From Gammaproteobacteria bacterium (GTDB lineage Bacteria > Pseudomonadota > Gammaproteobacteria > GRL18), in contig DAOVUK010000014.1 in assembly GCA_030632625.1 (NCBI GenBank), positions 1 to 15,726 on the forward strand: a stretch of DNA of 15,726 nt, read 5' to 3'. The notes below the pieces were generated by a model. The model had not been told where the DNA came from and made no database searches. It saw only the letters and a program-made list of their open reading frames with translations. Position 1 is the stretch's first letter. Each line of letters begins with the position of its first letter. Made by a program: the position numbers and the translations under genes. Below, piece after piece: positions 6,275 to 14,740 of this stretch.

Positions 6275-7861
6275 TCACTGCGCAGTGCACACACAGTTTC
6301 GGCCTCCCTGTTTGGCACGATACATTGCAGAATCAGCACATTCAATGATTGCATCGTATGATTGCCCATGTTCCGGATAAGTGGCAATGCCAAGACTGAT
6401 AGTAATATTAAATGTTCTTTCTTTAAATACGATATTCAGCTCACTGGTCTTAATACGCAGCCGTTCTGCCAGCTCTTCAGCTTCTTTCAGGGACGTTTCG
6501 GGTAAAATCACTACAAATTCTTCGCCGCCATAACGAGCCACAAAATCTGTGGTACGAATGATCTCCTGTAGGAAATCTGCATATTTTTTTAAGATCTGAT
6601 CGCCTATGAGATGACCATAAGTATCATTAACTTGTTTAAAATGATCAATATCAATCATAAAAACAGAAAGGCTACGTTGATACCGTCTAGTTCTGGACAA
6701 TTCTTTCTCGAAATTTCGCTCTAATTCTATTCGATTATATAAACCTGTCAGATAATCATGTTTAGCGATGTATTCTAATTCTTTCTCCATATTTTTACGG
6801 CAGCTAATGTCCTGATGTGTCCCGCAAAGACGCACCGGTTCATGAGTACTGCTATCTGATTCAATCAAAGAACCCGCACCCTGAATCCATAGCCAGTTGC
6901 CACCTTTATGCTTCATTCTAAAATCAGCAACAAAAGGTTTATGGTTTTTGATGGCATCTTCAATGATCGCAATGATTCTTTGTTTATCTTCCGGATGAAT
7001 ACGAGAATCCCAGTCACTGATATTGTTGTGTATATCATCGCGACTTAAGCCCAGAATTTCCAGCCAGCGGTTATTAACCTCATAGTCGCCCGCCTGGTAG
7101 TTCCAGTCCCAATAACCTAACTCCGCACCAATAATAACGTTCTGTAAACGGCTTTCAGAATCCAATAATTGTTGGTGACTTTGTTCAAGCTGTTTTGTCC
7201 TGGCTTTTATCAATGATTCACGCTGTGTCACTTCCTGCTGCAGCTGCTTAATTAATGCTTCGTTTTCAAATTGCAAGCTTATAGAATGAAGGATTTGTTT
7301 ATTATTATTGCGGGCAAATAAAGACAGCATTAAATAATAAGCAATAGCAGCAATAATCAGATAAAAATAAGCCGGATTATTTAAACTATAAATTGCTATA
7401 AAAAAACACCCCATGATAGGGAGGGTATAGCCAAAAAAAGCGCTTAGAGAAATGGATAAAATTGATATTGCCGATGCAGTAACACCAAAAAAAACCATTA
7501 AAAGAATACCATACAGGACTATATCATGATTAACATAAGGAAGAAAAAAGACACTTCCCCAGACAAATCCAACAATGACTGAAGCAAATATATAGTGATT
7601 AATCCAGTAATACACTGTCTGTTTATCAGGGGTATTTTTTCTTTGATACCAAAGAAAAAGTCGGTACATGGCGGCAATAATCATCGCCGAAGACCAGACA
7701 AAATGTAATACTGAGTCTGAATAGTTTGCAAATACAAATAAGAAAAGTATTGCTATAAAAAATATGGTTCCATTGGATATAGGCGCTTGCAGATATAAAA
7801 TATCAGCTATTTTTTCAAATGTTTTTTTAGAATCAAGCAATGCTTCAGGGATATCTGACAA
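6275..7861 (-). CDS. Membrane-bound PAS-GGDEF diguanylate cyclase
   Basis: This 528-residue enzyme is predicted to make cyclic di-GMP from two GTP. The N-terminal third (about 28-184) is a six-helix hydrophobic sensor region resembling MASE-type domains. A coiled coil (195-240) leads to a PAS domain (about 236-356; key stretch GYWDWNYQAGDYEVNNRWLE, then IHPEDK and WLWIQG). The GGDEF domain occupies about 365-525. It keeps the signature RYGGEEF (443-449), the metal-binding FMIDIDHFK (401-409) and the inhibitory I-site RTTD at 436-439, exactly five residues before GGEEF. It should therefore be active and product-inhibited. No EAL domain is present. ATG at 7861 starts at the border of the membrane region; I see no strong ribosome site. 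The sensed signal cannot be read from sequence. Confidence 0.93.
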   Translation of the reverse strand: MSDIPEALLDSKKTFEKIADILYLQAPISNGTIFFIAILFLFVFANYSDSVLHFVWSSAMIIAAMYRLFLWYQRKNTPDKQTVYYWINHYIFASVIVGFVWGSVFFLPYVNHDIVLYGILLMVFFGVTASAISILSISLSAFFGYTLPIMGCFFIAIYSLNNPAYFYLIIAAIAYYLMLSLFARNNNKQILHSISLQFENEALIKQLQQEVTQRESLIKARTKQLEQSHQQLLDSESRLQNVIIGAELGYWDWNYQAGDYEVNNRWLEILGLSRDDIHNNISDWDSRIHPEDKQRIIAIIEDAIKNHKPFVADFRMKHKGGNWLWIQGAGSLIESDSSTHEPVRLCGTHQDISCRKNMEKELEYIAKHDYLTGLYNRIELERNFEKELSRTRRYQRSLSVFMIDIDHFKQVNDTYGHLIGDQILKKYADFLQEIIRTTDFVARYGGEEFVVILPETSLKEAEELAERLRIKTSELNIVFKERTFNITISLGIATYPEHGQSYDAIIECADSAMYRAKQGGRNCVCTAQ

Positions 7862-8030
7862 CTAAAAACCCTCTAATTTACTGCATTATACAAAAACAGT
7901 GAGAATACAATTATTATACGTAATCAGCCTGTTTGAATTGTAGCAAATTTCTTTCGTCTGTAGAAATATGTTTGAACTAAATAATTGATGTGAGGCTATT
8001 TTAGAAGTTTTAGTTTTGTTTGCTGTCCTT

Positions 8031-8188
8031 GTACCTTGGTTCACAAATACGTATCAATATAACTGGCCTAAAAACGCGCTAGCGTCGTTGTGAAACCTTG
8101 AAAGATACTGATATTACTGCGGTTCCACGCCTAGCTATCACATTTTTATTCTGCGTTATCTTTGATACGTATTTGTGAACCAAGGTAC
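8031..8188. mobile_element. 158-bp element with 27-bp perfect terminal inverted repeats
   Basis: The left end (8031-8057) begins GTACCTTGGTTCACAAATAC and continues GTATCAA. The right end (8162-8188) is its exact complement over all 27 bases. Beyond that a near match continues (ATAAC on both sides). The interior of about 100 bases has no open frame. If the true ends start at CCTTGG, both sides are flanked by TA, as in Tc1/mariner/IS630-type insertions. It is unrelated in sequence to the 4186-4372 element. I infer a MITE, but only one copy is in the window. Confidence 0.6.
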
Positions 8189-8231
8189 TAGGCTTATCAG
8201 GTGATATGAAAAATGAACACAATTTATGATG

Positions 8232-8280
8232 ACAAAAGAAACAATGCATCTGATATTTAGAGGCTGCATTGTTCTTTTGT
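8232..8280 (-). terminator. Terminator hairpin after cytochrome c peroxidase
   Basis: On the minus strand ACAAAAGAACAATGCA pairs with TGCATTGTTTCTTTTGT with a single bulge, giving a stem of about 16 bp with a 16-base loop. It starts 14 bases after the peroxidase stop codon. The descending arm is T-rich rather than followed by a clean T-run. It could also work on the plus strand. Confidence 0.55.
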
Positions 8281-8294
8281 CTGTGTCTGCCGTT

Positions 8295-9290
8295 TTAGTC
8301 AAACGGAACCGGCTTAGGAGTCTTATCAACCGAAGGCGGCAGAATAGGCAACAGGAATGATGGTTGTTCACCAGTCAATGTTTTGAGAAAAGCGACAATT
8401 TGAGCATTTTCAGATTCACTGAAGTGTTTTCCCAGTTGTAGTCTACCCATGATATCCACGGCCTCGGTTAATGTAGCTGCCTCACCATCATGAAAGTAGG
8501 GATAAGTCATTTCTACGTTACGCAGAGTGGGTACCTTAAATTTAAACCGGTCGGCATCTTTTCCTGTCACTGCCGAGAGGCCTTCCGCCTTATTCGTGGT
8601 TATATAAGGTTTAACCAGTCCCATTTTCTGAAATGAAGTGCCACCCAGAGCTTCGCCATTATGGCATGCCGTACAGCCAACCTGTTTAAATAAATTGTAA
8701 CCGGCCAGCTCAGTATCAGTGATGGCGTTTTTATTACCTAACAGCCACTGGTCAAAACGTGAATTGGGTGTCACCAGAGTCTTCTCAAATTCTGCTATAG
8801 CCTGAGTGACTTGATCAATATCTATTTTATCAGTACCAAAAACCTGTTTAAATTCCGTGACATAACCAGGCATGGATTGCAAAACATCAATCGCCAGAGT
8901 ATGGGTAGACGCCATCTCTCCCGGATTGGCAATCGGTCCTCCGGCCTGCTCTTTTAAATCAGCAGCACGACCATCCCAGAACTGGGCAATATTAAGACTT
9001 GAATTAAGTACCGTGGGTGAGTTAATAGGACCCTGCTGCCATTTATGCCCGATTGAAGTTTTCAGGTTATCAGTCCCGCCCATACTCAGGTTATGGCAGG
9101 AGTTACAGGATATAAAACCGGATTTTGATAATCTGGGATCAAAGAAAAGCTTTTTTCCTAATTCCACTTGCGCCAGATTAATCACCTTTACCGGGCTAAT
9201 GGGCTGAACAGGTTCATTGGCTATTACCACGGCAGAACTGGCTATTACTGTCGTAATAAGCAAAGAAATCACCGGTGTTTTTATTTTCAT
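8295..9290 (-). CDS. Dihaem cytochrome c peroxidase
   Basis: This periplasmic enzyme of the bacterial cytochrome c peroxidase/MauG superfamily is predicted to reduce hydrogen peroxide to water with electrons from small cytochromes or the quinone pool. A signal peptide covers about residues 1-24. Two c-type haem motifs are visible: CNSCH (62-66, peroxidatic N-terminal haem) and CTACH (206-210, electron-transfer haem). PYFHDG near 264-269 and IMGRLQLG near 280-287 match the conserved C-terminal region; the Met there probably ligates the high-potential haem. At 331 residues its length is normal for bacterial CcpA-type enzymes. The start is supported by AGGAAG before the ATG. It is transcribed away from oxyR, and the shared gap holds a CRP-like site about 104 bases upstream, so control by OxyR and a CRP/FNR-type factor is likely (inference). 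The C-terminus is Pro-rich. Confidence 0.93.
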   Translation of the reverse strand: MKIKTPVISLLITTVIASSAVVIANEPVQPISPVKVINLAQVELGKKLFFDPRLSKSGFISCNSCHNLSMGGTDNLKTSIGHKWQQGPINSPTVLNSSLNIAQFWDGRAADLKEQAGGPIANPGEMASTHTLAIDVLQSMPGYVTEFKQVFGTDKIDIDQVTQAIAEFEKTLVTPNSRFDQWLLGNKNAITDTELAGYNLFKQVGCTACHNGEALGGTSFQKMGLVKPYITTNKAEGLSAVTGKDADRFKFKVPTLRNVEMTYPYFHDGEAATLTEAVDIMGRLQLGKHFSESENAQIVAFLKTLTGEQPSFLLPILPPSVDKTPKPVPFD

Positions 9291-9393
9291 ATCATTCTTC
9301 CTATCTCAATTGATGAAAATTTTATATGCATTATTATCTGAATGCACAATTTGCGAACAAACCCCCATATTATAATTATTCTAATTCCAATTA

Positions 9394-9409
9394 AGTGATG
9401 CAGATCACT
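9394..9409. promoter_or_regulatory. CRP/FNR-family binding site candidate
   Basis: AGTGATGCAGATCACT is a perfect palindrome in its arms with the GTGA-N6-TCAC core of the CRP consensus (TGTGA-N6-TCACA). It is 104 bases upstream of the peroxidase start codon, a plausible activator position. The regulator itself is not in the window. Confidence 0.55.
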
Positions 9410-9583
9410 ATAAGTATATATTGTTATGTTTATGTTGGATAATTATAGATTAGTAAGATAAGAAAGCAATTTTCCAGGCTGGAATTATTCGTCGTATTAT
9501 GCATTGTTATTAAGAACTTTTAAGATGAAATAAAAATCGGTTAAATTAACCCATTGTTAAAATCATTTACTTTTAATAAACTG

Positions 9584-9620
9584 ATAGATATGACCTATCA
9601 TAATTAAATTTGATATCAAT
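9584..9620 (+). promoter_or_regulatory. OxyR operator overlapping the oxyR start region
   Basis: ATAGATATGACCTAT (9584-9598) fits the OxyR unit ATAG-N-T-N3-A-N-CTAT at every fixed base. After exactly 7 bases, AAATTTGATATCAAT (9606-9620) fits the second unit in part, keeping the T, the A and C-AT. The E. coli model is two such units 7 bases apart. The second unit touches the oxyR ATG, so binding should repress oxyR itself. Confidence 0.7.
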
Positions 9621-10508
9621 ATGAATTTACGAGAATTAGAATATTTAGTCGCTGTCGATGAAGAATGTCATTTTAATCGAGCAGCAGAGCGCTGCTTTGT
9701 CAGCCAGCCTACACTCAGTGGTCAATTAAAGAAACTGGAAGAAGAACTGGGCATTATGCTGATTGAGCGCAACACCCGGCATGTTTCAATGACCGACGCA
9801 GGCACTGCAGTGGCACAGCAAGCCAGAAAAATATTGAAAGAAGTGAAAGCAATCAAGGAGATCACTCAAAGTTTTGATGATCCGATGGCTGGCGAATTAA
9901 AAATGGGGTTAATTCCAACCATTGCCCCCTATTTATTACCGGAAATCATCCCTGAACTAAACCAGCAATTTCCCCGATTAACACTTTGGCTGTATGAGCA
10001 TCAGACAGCAGTGCTGTTAGAAAAACTGAAAAATGCCGATCTGGATCTGCTCATTCTTGCTCTACCCGTCAATACTGATGAATTTTCGGAAATTAATCTG
10101 TTTCAGGAAACATTCTGGTTAGCAGTGCCCCGCCACAAAACACTGAGCAGAAAAAAAACTATTCAGCTGATTGATTTAAACGAACAGGAAATGTTATTGC
10201 TGGAAGAAGGACACTGCTTACGGGGTCAGGCTCTGGATGTTTGTTTTAGTGCGGGTGCCACAGAGAATAATAGTTATCGGGCGACAAGTCTGGAAACCTT
10301 ACGTCATATGGTGAGTGAAGGGATAGGCATGACACTCTTACCTGAGCTGGCTGTACCGAAAAAAAGAACCCGCTCAGACACTATCAGTTACATACCTTTT
10401 AGCGATCCCAAACCCAGTCGACGCATTGGCATGCTTTATCGTCAGGGTAGCTATCGTGAACAGACCTATCAGCAGATGGCTCAGGTGATAAAAGAAAAAA
10501 TGTCCTGA
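9621..10508 (+). CDS. oxyR: Hydrogen peroxide-inducible regulator OxyR
   Basis: This LysR-family transcription factor is oxidised by hydrogen peroxide and then activates peroxide-defence genes. The DNA-binding domain (1-65) has the family helix-turn-helix, with HFNRAAERCFVSQPTLSGQL at 17-36. The sensor domain keeps the redox pair Cys199 (in EEGHCLRGQ) and Cys208 (in ALDVCF) at the same positions as E. coli OxyR, together with RATSLETLRHMVSEGIGMTL. The disulfide switch should therefore work. Length is 295 residues, against 305 in E. coli. The ATG has no obvious ribosome site. An OxyR-type operator ends at the base before the ATG, indicating autorepression. The divergent neighbour is a cytochrome c peroxidase, a likely target. 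Confidence 0.96.
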   Translation: MNLRELEYLVAVDEECHFNRAAERCFVSQPTLSGQLKKLEEELGIMLIERNTRHVSMTDAGTAVAQQARKILKEVKAIKEITQSFDDPMAGELKMGLIPTIAPYLLPEIIPELNQQFPRLTLWLYEHQTAVLLEKLKNADLDLLILALPVNTDEFSEINLFQETFWLAVPRHKTLSRKKTIQLIDLNEQEMLLLEEGHCLRGQALDVCFSAGATENNSYRATSLETLRHMVSEGIGMTLLPELAVPKKRTRSDTISYIPFSDPKPSRRIGMLYRQGSYREQTYQQMAQVIKEKMS

Positions 10509-10731
10509 AATCAGAAATTGAGATTTTAATTCTGTTAACCTTACTGCCTGATTGCTGCTTAATTATAAGATTTTCCCTACAAAACAAAGCTTCTTTGTAA
10601 GCTCTAAATCCTGTTTATTGAATATAAACTGGCTTTCAGTCATTTTTATTCTATCCTTAAATTTTAAAGCTTATGTTCCCGTTCTATAACAATAACAGCT
10701 TATAGGCCAACAAAATTTCAGGTAAAACAAT

Positions 10732-12378
10732 TTGAATACTTTATTAGCACATCTCAACATAAAAACTCGTATAATTCTGATAATTCTTCTCTCTATAACA
10801 GGTTTGCTTTTTCTGGGCACTATTAATTTATACCTTGAACAGGGGCAACTGAGAACAGAAAAGGAATTAAAAACAAAACACGTGGTTGAAACTGCTCATA
10901 GTGTTATTAATTATTTTTACCAGCAGGTACAAGCCGGTATTTTACAAGATGCTGATGCCCGTAAAATGGCAGTCAATGCTGTAAAACAACTCCGTTACGA
11001 AGAAAAAGATTATTTCTGGATCAATGATCAGCAGCCCAGAATGATCATGCATCCCTACAAGCCTGAATTAGATGGCAAAGATTTATCATCGGTTAAAGAT
11101 CCTGCCGGTAAATACCTGTTTAATGAAATGGTTGATGTTGTTAAGAAAAATGGCTCCGGTTATGTCAGTTATTTATGGCCTAAACCAGGAATGGACAAAA
11201 ATAAACCGGTGGAAAAACTGTCCTATGTTAAAGGCTTTACCCCATGGGGGTGGATTATTGGCTCAGGGATTTATATTGATGATATTAACGATATGTTTTA
11301 TCAACATTTGTGGCAAATGTTAACCTGGGTCGCTCTAATTTCTATTGTTATGATCATCTTATCATTTCTTATCGGCGTCAGCATTACTTCTCCCCTGGAT
11401 ATTATGCAGAAAACGTTTCAGAAAGTGGAAAACACGGGTGATTTAACACTAAGTCTGCCGGTTGAAGGGAAAAGTGAATTTACAAAAATAGCAGAAGCAT
11501 TTAACAGTATGCTTTTGCATTATGAAAATGCAATAAAAGAAGTCGATAATTCTGTTGGACAACTGGAAGAAACCGCTGCTAATTTAAAATCGGTAGTTTC
11601 AGAAACCACCTCAGGAATACAGCGCCAGCAAGACAGTATTACTTCAGCCAATGATGCCATTAATGAGATGCTTGGCTCAGTTAATCAAGTGACCGATGCG
11701 ATTGGCAACTCGGCATCTTCAGCGACTCAGGCTAATGATTCCGTAGATAAGGGACAACAGATGGTCTCTGCAACCATGAGTTCCATTAAAACTTTAGCTG
11801 ATAATCTGGAATCGACAACACAAATCAGCCATAAGCTGGAAGAAGACAGCAGCAATATCGGCAATATTGTTATCGTTATTAAAGGCATTGCCGAGCAAAC
11901 TAATTTATTGGCTTTAAATGCGGCAATTGAAGCCGCCAGAGCAGGAGAACAGGGGCGTGGTTTTGCAGTGGTTGCTGATGAAGTTAGAAACCTGGCTCAA
12001 AAAACACAGGAATCGACTGCTGAAATTGAGTCCATGATAGAACGTCTGCAAAAGGGCTCTGACGACGCTGTCAAGTCGATGAATCAAAGTCATGAAATGG
12101 CCCAAAATAGTGTTAAACTTTCAGTCGATACAGCGGGTACCCTAACTGAGATTTCAACTATTGTGACTCAAATAAATGAAATTAACAGTAATATTCATAC
12201 TCTGAGTAAACATCAGCAATCGATAACAGATTCTTTGACTCAACATCTGAAAACAGTCAACCTTGAATCAAAAAACAATTCGACAATAATTGAAAAGACC
12301 AATCAGGAAATGGATAATCTGAATAATCTGGCACCTTATCTTGACCAGTTAATGAAACAATTTAAACATACCCAGTGA
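10732..12378 (+). CDS. Methyl-accepting chemotaxis protein, single-Cache sensor
   Basis: This 548-residue transmembrane chemoreceptor has a first membrane helix at 12-33 and a periplasmic single-Cache (Cache_2-type) ligand domain at about 38-185 with [20 protein letters not shown] near 94-113 and [13 protein letters not shown]. The second membrane helix is about 195-217 and a HAMP linker runs to about 270. The signalling domain follows, with the conserved hairpin tip [20 protein letters not shown] (388-407) and [18 protein letters not shown] after it. It should couple to CheA/CheW at the pole. No C-terminal CheR/CheB pentapeptide is present. The start is TTG, supported by CAGG about 9 bases upstream and by the protein reading [14 protein letters not shown]. 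The ligand cannot be stated; relatives often bind small organic acids. No che gene is adjacent. Confidence 0.93.
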   Translation: MNTLLAHLNIKTRIILIILLSITGLLFLGTINLYLEQGQLRTEKELKTKHVVETAHSVINYFYQQVQAGILQDADARKMAVNAVKQLRYEEKDYFWINDQQPRMIMHPYKPELDGKDLSSVKDPAGKYLFNEMVDVVKKNGSGYVSYLWPKPGMDKNKPVEKLSYVKGFTPWGWIIGSGIYIDDINDMFYQHLWQMLTWVALISIVMIILSFLIGVSITSPLDIMQKTFQKVENTGDLTLSLPVEGKSEFTKIAEAFNSMLLHYENAIKEVDNSVGQLEETAANLKSVVSETTSGIQRQQDSITSANDAINEMLGSVNQVTDAIGNSASSATQANDSVDKGQQMVSATMSSIKTLADNLESTTQISHKLEEDSSNIGNIVIVIKGIAEQTNLLALNAAIEAARAGEQGRGFAVVADEVRNLAQKTQESTAEIESMIERLQKGSDDAVKSMNQSHEMAQNSVKLSVDTAGTLTEISTIVTQINEINSNIHTLSKHQQSITDSLTQHLKTVNLESKNNSTIIEKTNQEMDNLNNLAPYLDQLMKQFKHTQ

Positions 12379-12416
12379 GTTTATTATCCCGTTTATATTA
12401 CCCGGACTGAAACACG

Positions 12417-13043
12417 ATGTACTATGGTGAAAAACTAAACAGCATTACCCATCTGGTTGGTGCGGTTCTGGCTCTGATCGGCTTTGGAGTACTGCTTACC
12501 ATCAGTTTTCAGTCACAGAAGCTGCTGCTTATCATCAGCTTTACTATTTTTGGTCTTACCTTAATCCTGCTCTACACCATGTCTACTTTGTATCACAGCT
12601 TTCACCCTCCCAGACTTAAAAAAATATTTCAAAAACTTGATCATGTTTCAATATATCTGCTAATCGCAGGCACTTATACCCCTTACATGCTGGTTTCACT
12701 GCGTGAGTATAACGGTATTATCATGCTGATACTGGTATGGGGGCTGGCTGTCATTGGTTTATTACTGGATATTTTCGTTGCAAAACGTATTGAATGGTTA
12801 CAGGTGATAATCTATCTGGTCATGGGCTGGGTTTGCACACTTAATTATTCTGAGCTGCAGGCAGCCTTACCCGCTGCTGGTATGATCTGGTTGACGATGG
12901 GAGGAATTGCTTACACCGCCGGTATCGTGTTTTATGTACTGGACGACCTGAAAAAACTTCGCCATGCTCATGGCATCTGGCACCTGTTTGTCTTATCCGG
13001 CTCCATCTGCCATTTTATTTCTATCGCTGCATACGTCAGGTAG
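12417..13043 (+). CDS. trhA: TrhA / hemolysin III family membrane protein
   Basis: This seven-helix membrane protein belongs to the PAQR/hemolysin III family. E. coli YqfA (TrhA) is linked to membrane energetics; older names suggest haemolysis, which is not its usual function. Family marks are E5-x2-N8-x3-H12 at the start, STLYHSF (56-62), the LDHVSIYLLIAGTYTPY block (74-90) and the final HAHGIWHLFVLSGSICHF (183-200), which supplies the metal-binding histidines H185 and H189 along with H60. At 208 residues its length is typical. It follows the chemoreceptor gene by 38 bases on the same strand and could be co-transcribed. Only a weak GGA lies before the ATG. Confidence 0.9.
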   Translation: MYYGEKLNSITHLVGAVLALIGFGVLLTISFQSQKLLLIISFTIFGLTLILLYTMSTLYHSFHPPRLKKIFQKLDHVSIYLLIAGTYTPYMLVSLREYNGIIMLILVWGLAVIGLLLDIFVAKRIEWLQVIIYLVMGWVCTLNYSELQAALPAAGMIWLTMGGIAYTAGIVFYVLDDLKKLRHAHGIWHLFVLSGSICHFISIAAYVR

Positions 13044-13094
13044 TACATCCGGCAGAGACTGCACTATCTCTGAAACAAATAACACTTTACAATG

Positions 13095-13128
13095 AAAACT
13101 GCCTGCTGTTTTTTTAATCAGCAGGTAG
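13095..13128 (-). terminator. Intrinsic terminator between trhA and the secreted protein gene
   Basis: On the minus strand CTACCTGCTG pairs with CAGCAGGCAG (one G-U pair) around an A-rich 10-base loop, followed directly by TTTT. It lies about 80 bases past the stop at 13208. The plus strand has the same stem without a trailing T-run, so it may also stop trhA transcription less efficiently. Confidence 0.6.
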
Positions 13129-13207
13129 ATAACACAGGATAAGGCGGAGTACGAAATAACAACGACTCCAGCTAACACAATTTTAAACTTCAAATACTGA
13201 TACTGGT

Positions 13208-14221
13208 TTAAAAAGGATTTATAGAAAAAGTGTGGCTATAATTTGGTATTGTAATAATCATTTGATTTTGACGACAGTCGTTGCTAGTTTCATTACAATT
13301 ATTCCCACTCATATCAAGTCTGCTGCGTACTATTAAATTATCACCAGGTTGAGCCCCCTCCGCGTTCTTCCACATTGAAGATGCCTCTCCATTAGGCCCC
13401 AGTGTGATTAGACTTACACCTACCGGTATCTTAGCCCAGTCTGATGAGTTCTGGAGAAACCCCTGCACTATGAGCTTGATAGTATAGTTACTGTAATTTT
13501 TTAAAGTAGTCCGCCATGATTTAGTTGTATCATTCCATTCAATTTGCTTTGTCTGTATATTATAAGGCATATGTAGTGTTCCCGGTGAATACAAAAGGTT
13601 GGGTAAATTTTCAGTATCCAGAACCAGGTTGCTTACTTCATATAGCAAATCAACTTTAAGTTGATCTGTCCTGCAACAACGTCCCCAATGCATTTTAATG
13701 ATCCTACTTTGATTTGGAAAAAAGTTACCAATTCCGAGACGTGACCCTGAAGCCCCTATCCAGGAGCCTTGAGGTGAAGAAAGCTGGTAACCCTGTACAA
13801 TCACATCTTGCCCATCAAGTGCTACATTACCAGTATTCTTAATGGTCGTTTCCCAATACCACCTCCCGTCTGACTCGGTGCCAATTTTAAGATCAGTGAT
13901 CTCTGCGCTTCTTAATACGGGTCTGGTGTTTTGAGGATCCAGTAAAGTAATACCCTGTTTTTGCAATGGACTTTTTTTAACTTTTGCATCCCGAAGCGAC
14001 TCTGCAGTGATTTCTGTACTTGTTGATAATGGTCTGATGTTTTGAGGCTTCAGTAACTGACTGCCCCGTTGTTGCAGCGGACTTTTTTGAACTTTTATGT
14101 CCTGGAGTGACGTTGTTGTCGCCTGAACCTCTGCAGAAGCAAAGCTGGGTAACAGCAATAAAATCAGGGCAAACAGCAAGTAATTTTGTGTCATTCTTTT
14201 TAAACTGTTTTTATTTTTCAT
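13208..14221 (-). CDS. Secreted protein of unknown function with internal repeats
   Basis: The 337-residue precursor has a clear Sec signal peptide (basic start, hydrophobic 13-25, cleavage after ASA at residue 30). Next come two adjacent 37-residue repeats (35-71 and 72-108), each with SL-x-D-x-KV-x-KSPLQ and later LL-x-PQN-x-RP; 22 of 37 positions match. The rest looks like two related beta-sandwich units. WETTIKNTGNVALDGQDVIV (residues 123-142) and WRTTLKNYSNYTIKLIVQGF (236-255) align in pattern and recall CARD- or Ig-like extracellular domains. There are Cys pairs at 182-183 and 309/316. No lipobox or membrane anchor is visible. I recognise no family. A strong GGGAG ribosome site precedes the ATG. 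It is probably periplasmic or extracellular. Confidence 0.7.
   Translation of the reverse strand: MKNKNSLKRMTQNYLLFALILLLLPSFASAEVQATTTSLQDIKVQKSPLQQRGSQLLKPQNIRPLSTSTEITAESLRDAKVKKSPLQKQGITLLDPQNTRPVLRSAEITDLKIGTESDGRWYWETTIKNTGNVALDGQDVIVQGYQLSSPQGSWIGASGSRLGIGNFFPNQSRIIKMHWGRCCRTDQLKVDLLYEVSNLVLDTENLPNLLYSPGTLHMPYNIQTKQIEWNDTTKSWRTTLKNYSNYTIKLIVQGFLQNSSDWAKIPVGVSLITLGPNGEASSMWKNAEGAQPGDNLIVRSRLDMSGNNCNETSNDCRQNQMIITIPNYSHTFSINPF
13898..14119 (-). repeat. Tandem 111-bp in-frame duplication in the secreted protein gene
   Basis: Two consecutive 111-base units encode residues 35-71 and 72-108. The DNA is still visibly similar, with a shared GTTTTGAGG-type stretch and GGACTTTTTT on the plus strand, so the duplication is older than the latest mutations but still traceable. 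Confidence 0.75.
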
Positions 14222-14616
14222 GGTTCTCTCCCTTATATGATTATTTGTCCACTTTAAATAAAAATATCACCTTTATTCAGCATTAATTTAAACGCCTGTT
14301 AACATGTAAGTGTGCCTTTAAAGAAAAAGGTTCAAAAAATCTGTCTGCGGTCTTTTTGGGCTGTAAATCTTATCGAGAGGGCTGGGACTACAGCCGCTAA
14401 TAATCTCATTGCCATTAGCCTTGCCGCCATAATAAATTCCGTGCGTACAACCAGTATATCATACTGTTTAGCTTCCTCCGTGTGCGAGCCTTGTCCAATG
14501 CGGAATAAGTCTGAACAAAAGAGGTGTTTCTAACGGTAAATGAATCTGAAATAGGACAATCTGGTTAAAAATAGTTCATGATCAACCAATGACGACGCTC
14601 AGGACAAGAAAAAAGA
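14222..14616. other. Non-coding stretch, nothing recognised
   Basis: About 395 bases lie between the secreted protein start and the repeat copy. A 73-codon plus-strand frame at 14312-14533 lacks a ribosome site and family resemblance, and I take it as chance or a decayed fragment. The promoter for the secreted protein should be within the first hundred bases, but I cannot place it with confidence. Confidence 0.45.
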
Positions 14617-14738
14617 GTTCTTTACATTATTGCGTACTTTTTGTATTCACTCCGTGAATTCAGCTATTCATAGATAGGGTAGAGACGTTGCATGCAACGT
14701 CTCTACGTATGCTTACCACCCTGGCAGTCGTTACGTGA
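14617..14738. mobile_element. Truncated inverted copy of the 187-bp element
   Basis: Read on the plus strand this matches the minus strand of 4186-4372, from the outer end (GTTCTTTACATTATTGCG against GTTCTTCACATTATTGCG) through the type B palindrome (14679-14706) to GTTACGTGA. There the match stops. The type A palindrome and the far inverted end are missing. A few substitutions separate the copies. The break point is directly beside the transposase remnant. Confidence 0.8.
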
Positions 14739-14740
14739 AC

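Larger units (their letters stand above)
7862..8294. other. Intergenic region with repeat and hairpin
   Basis: This 433-base stretch between the diguanylate cyclase and peroxidase genes has no supported gene. It contains the 158-bp inverted-repeat element (8031-8188) and the peroxidase terminator hairpin (8232-8280). The rest (7862-8030) is AT-rich and probably holds the cyclase promoter, which I cannot pinpoint. Confidence 0.6.
9291..9620. other. Divergent promoter region, peroxidase and oxyR
   Basis: This 330-base AT-rich gap has no gene and serves both divergent genes. Two recognisable sites are listed separately: a CRP-like palindrome (9394-9409) and an OxyR-type operator (9584-9620). 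I could not fix promoter boxes with confidence. Confidence 0.7.

Noticed and set aside
8156..8371. 71-codon minus-strand frame
   Set aside because: It runs out of phase over the end of the peroxidase gene, its terminator and the inverted-repeat element.
10585..10605. ACAAAG-CTT-CTTTGT hairpin after oxyR as a terminator
   Set aside because: Three-base loop, AT-rich short stem and no following T-run, so it is not convincing.
12993..13193. 66-codon minus-strand frame with a hydrophobic start
   Set aside because: It overlaps the 3' end of trhA and runs through the terminator hairpin. There is no clear ribosome site and no family match.
14312..14533. 73-codon plus-strand frame
   Set aside because: No ribosome site, no recognisable domain, and it lies in decayed DNA before the repeat copy.
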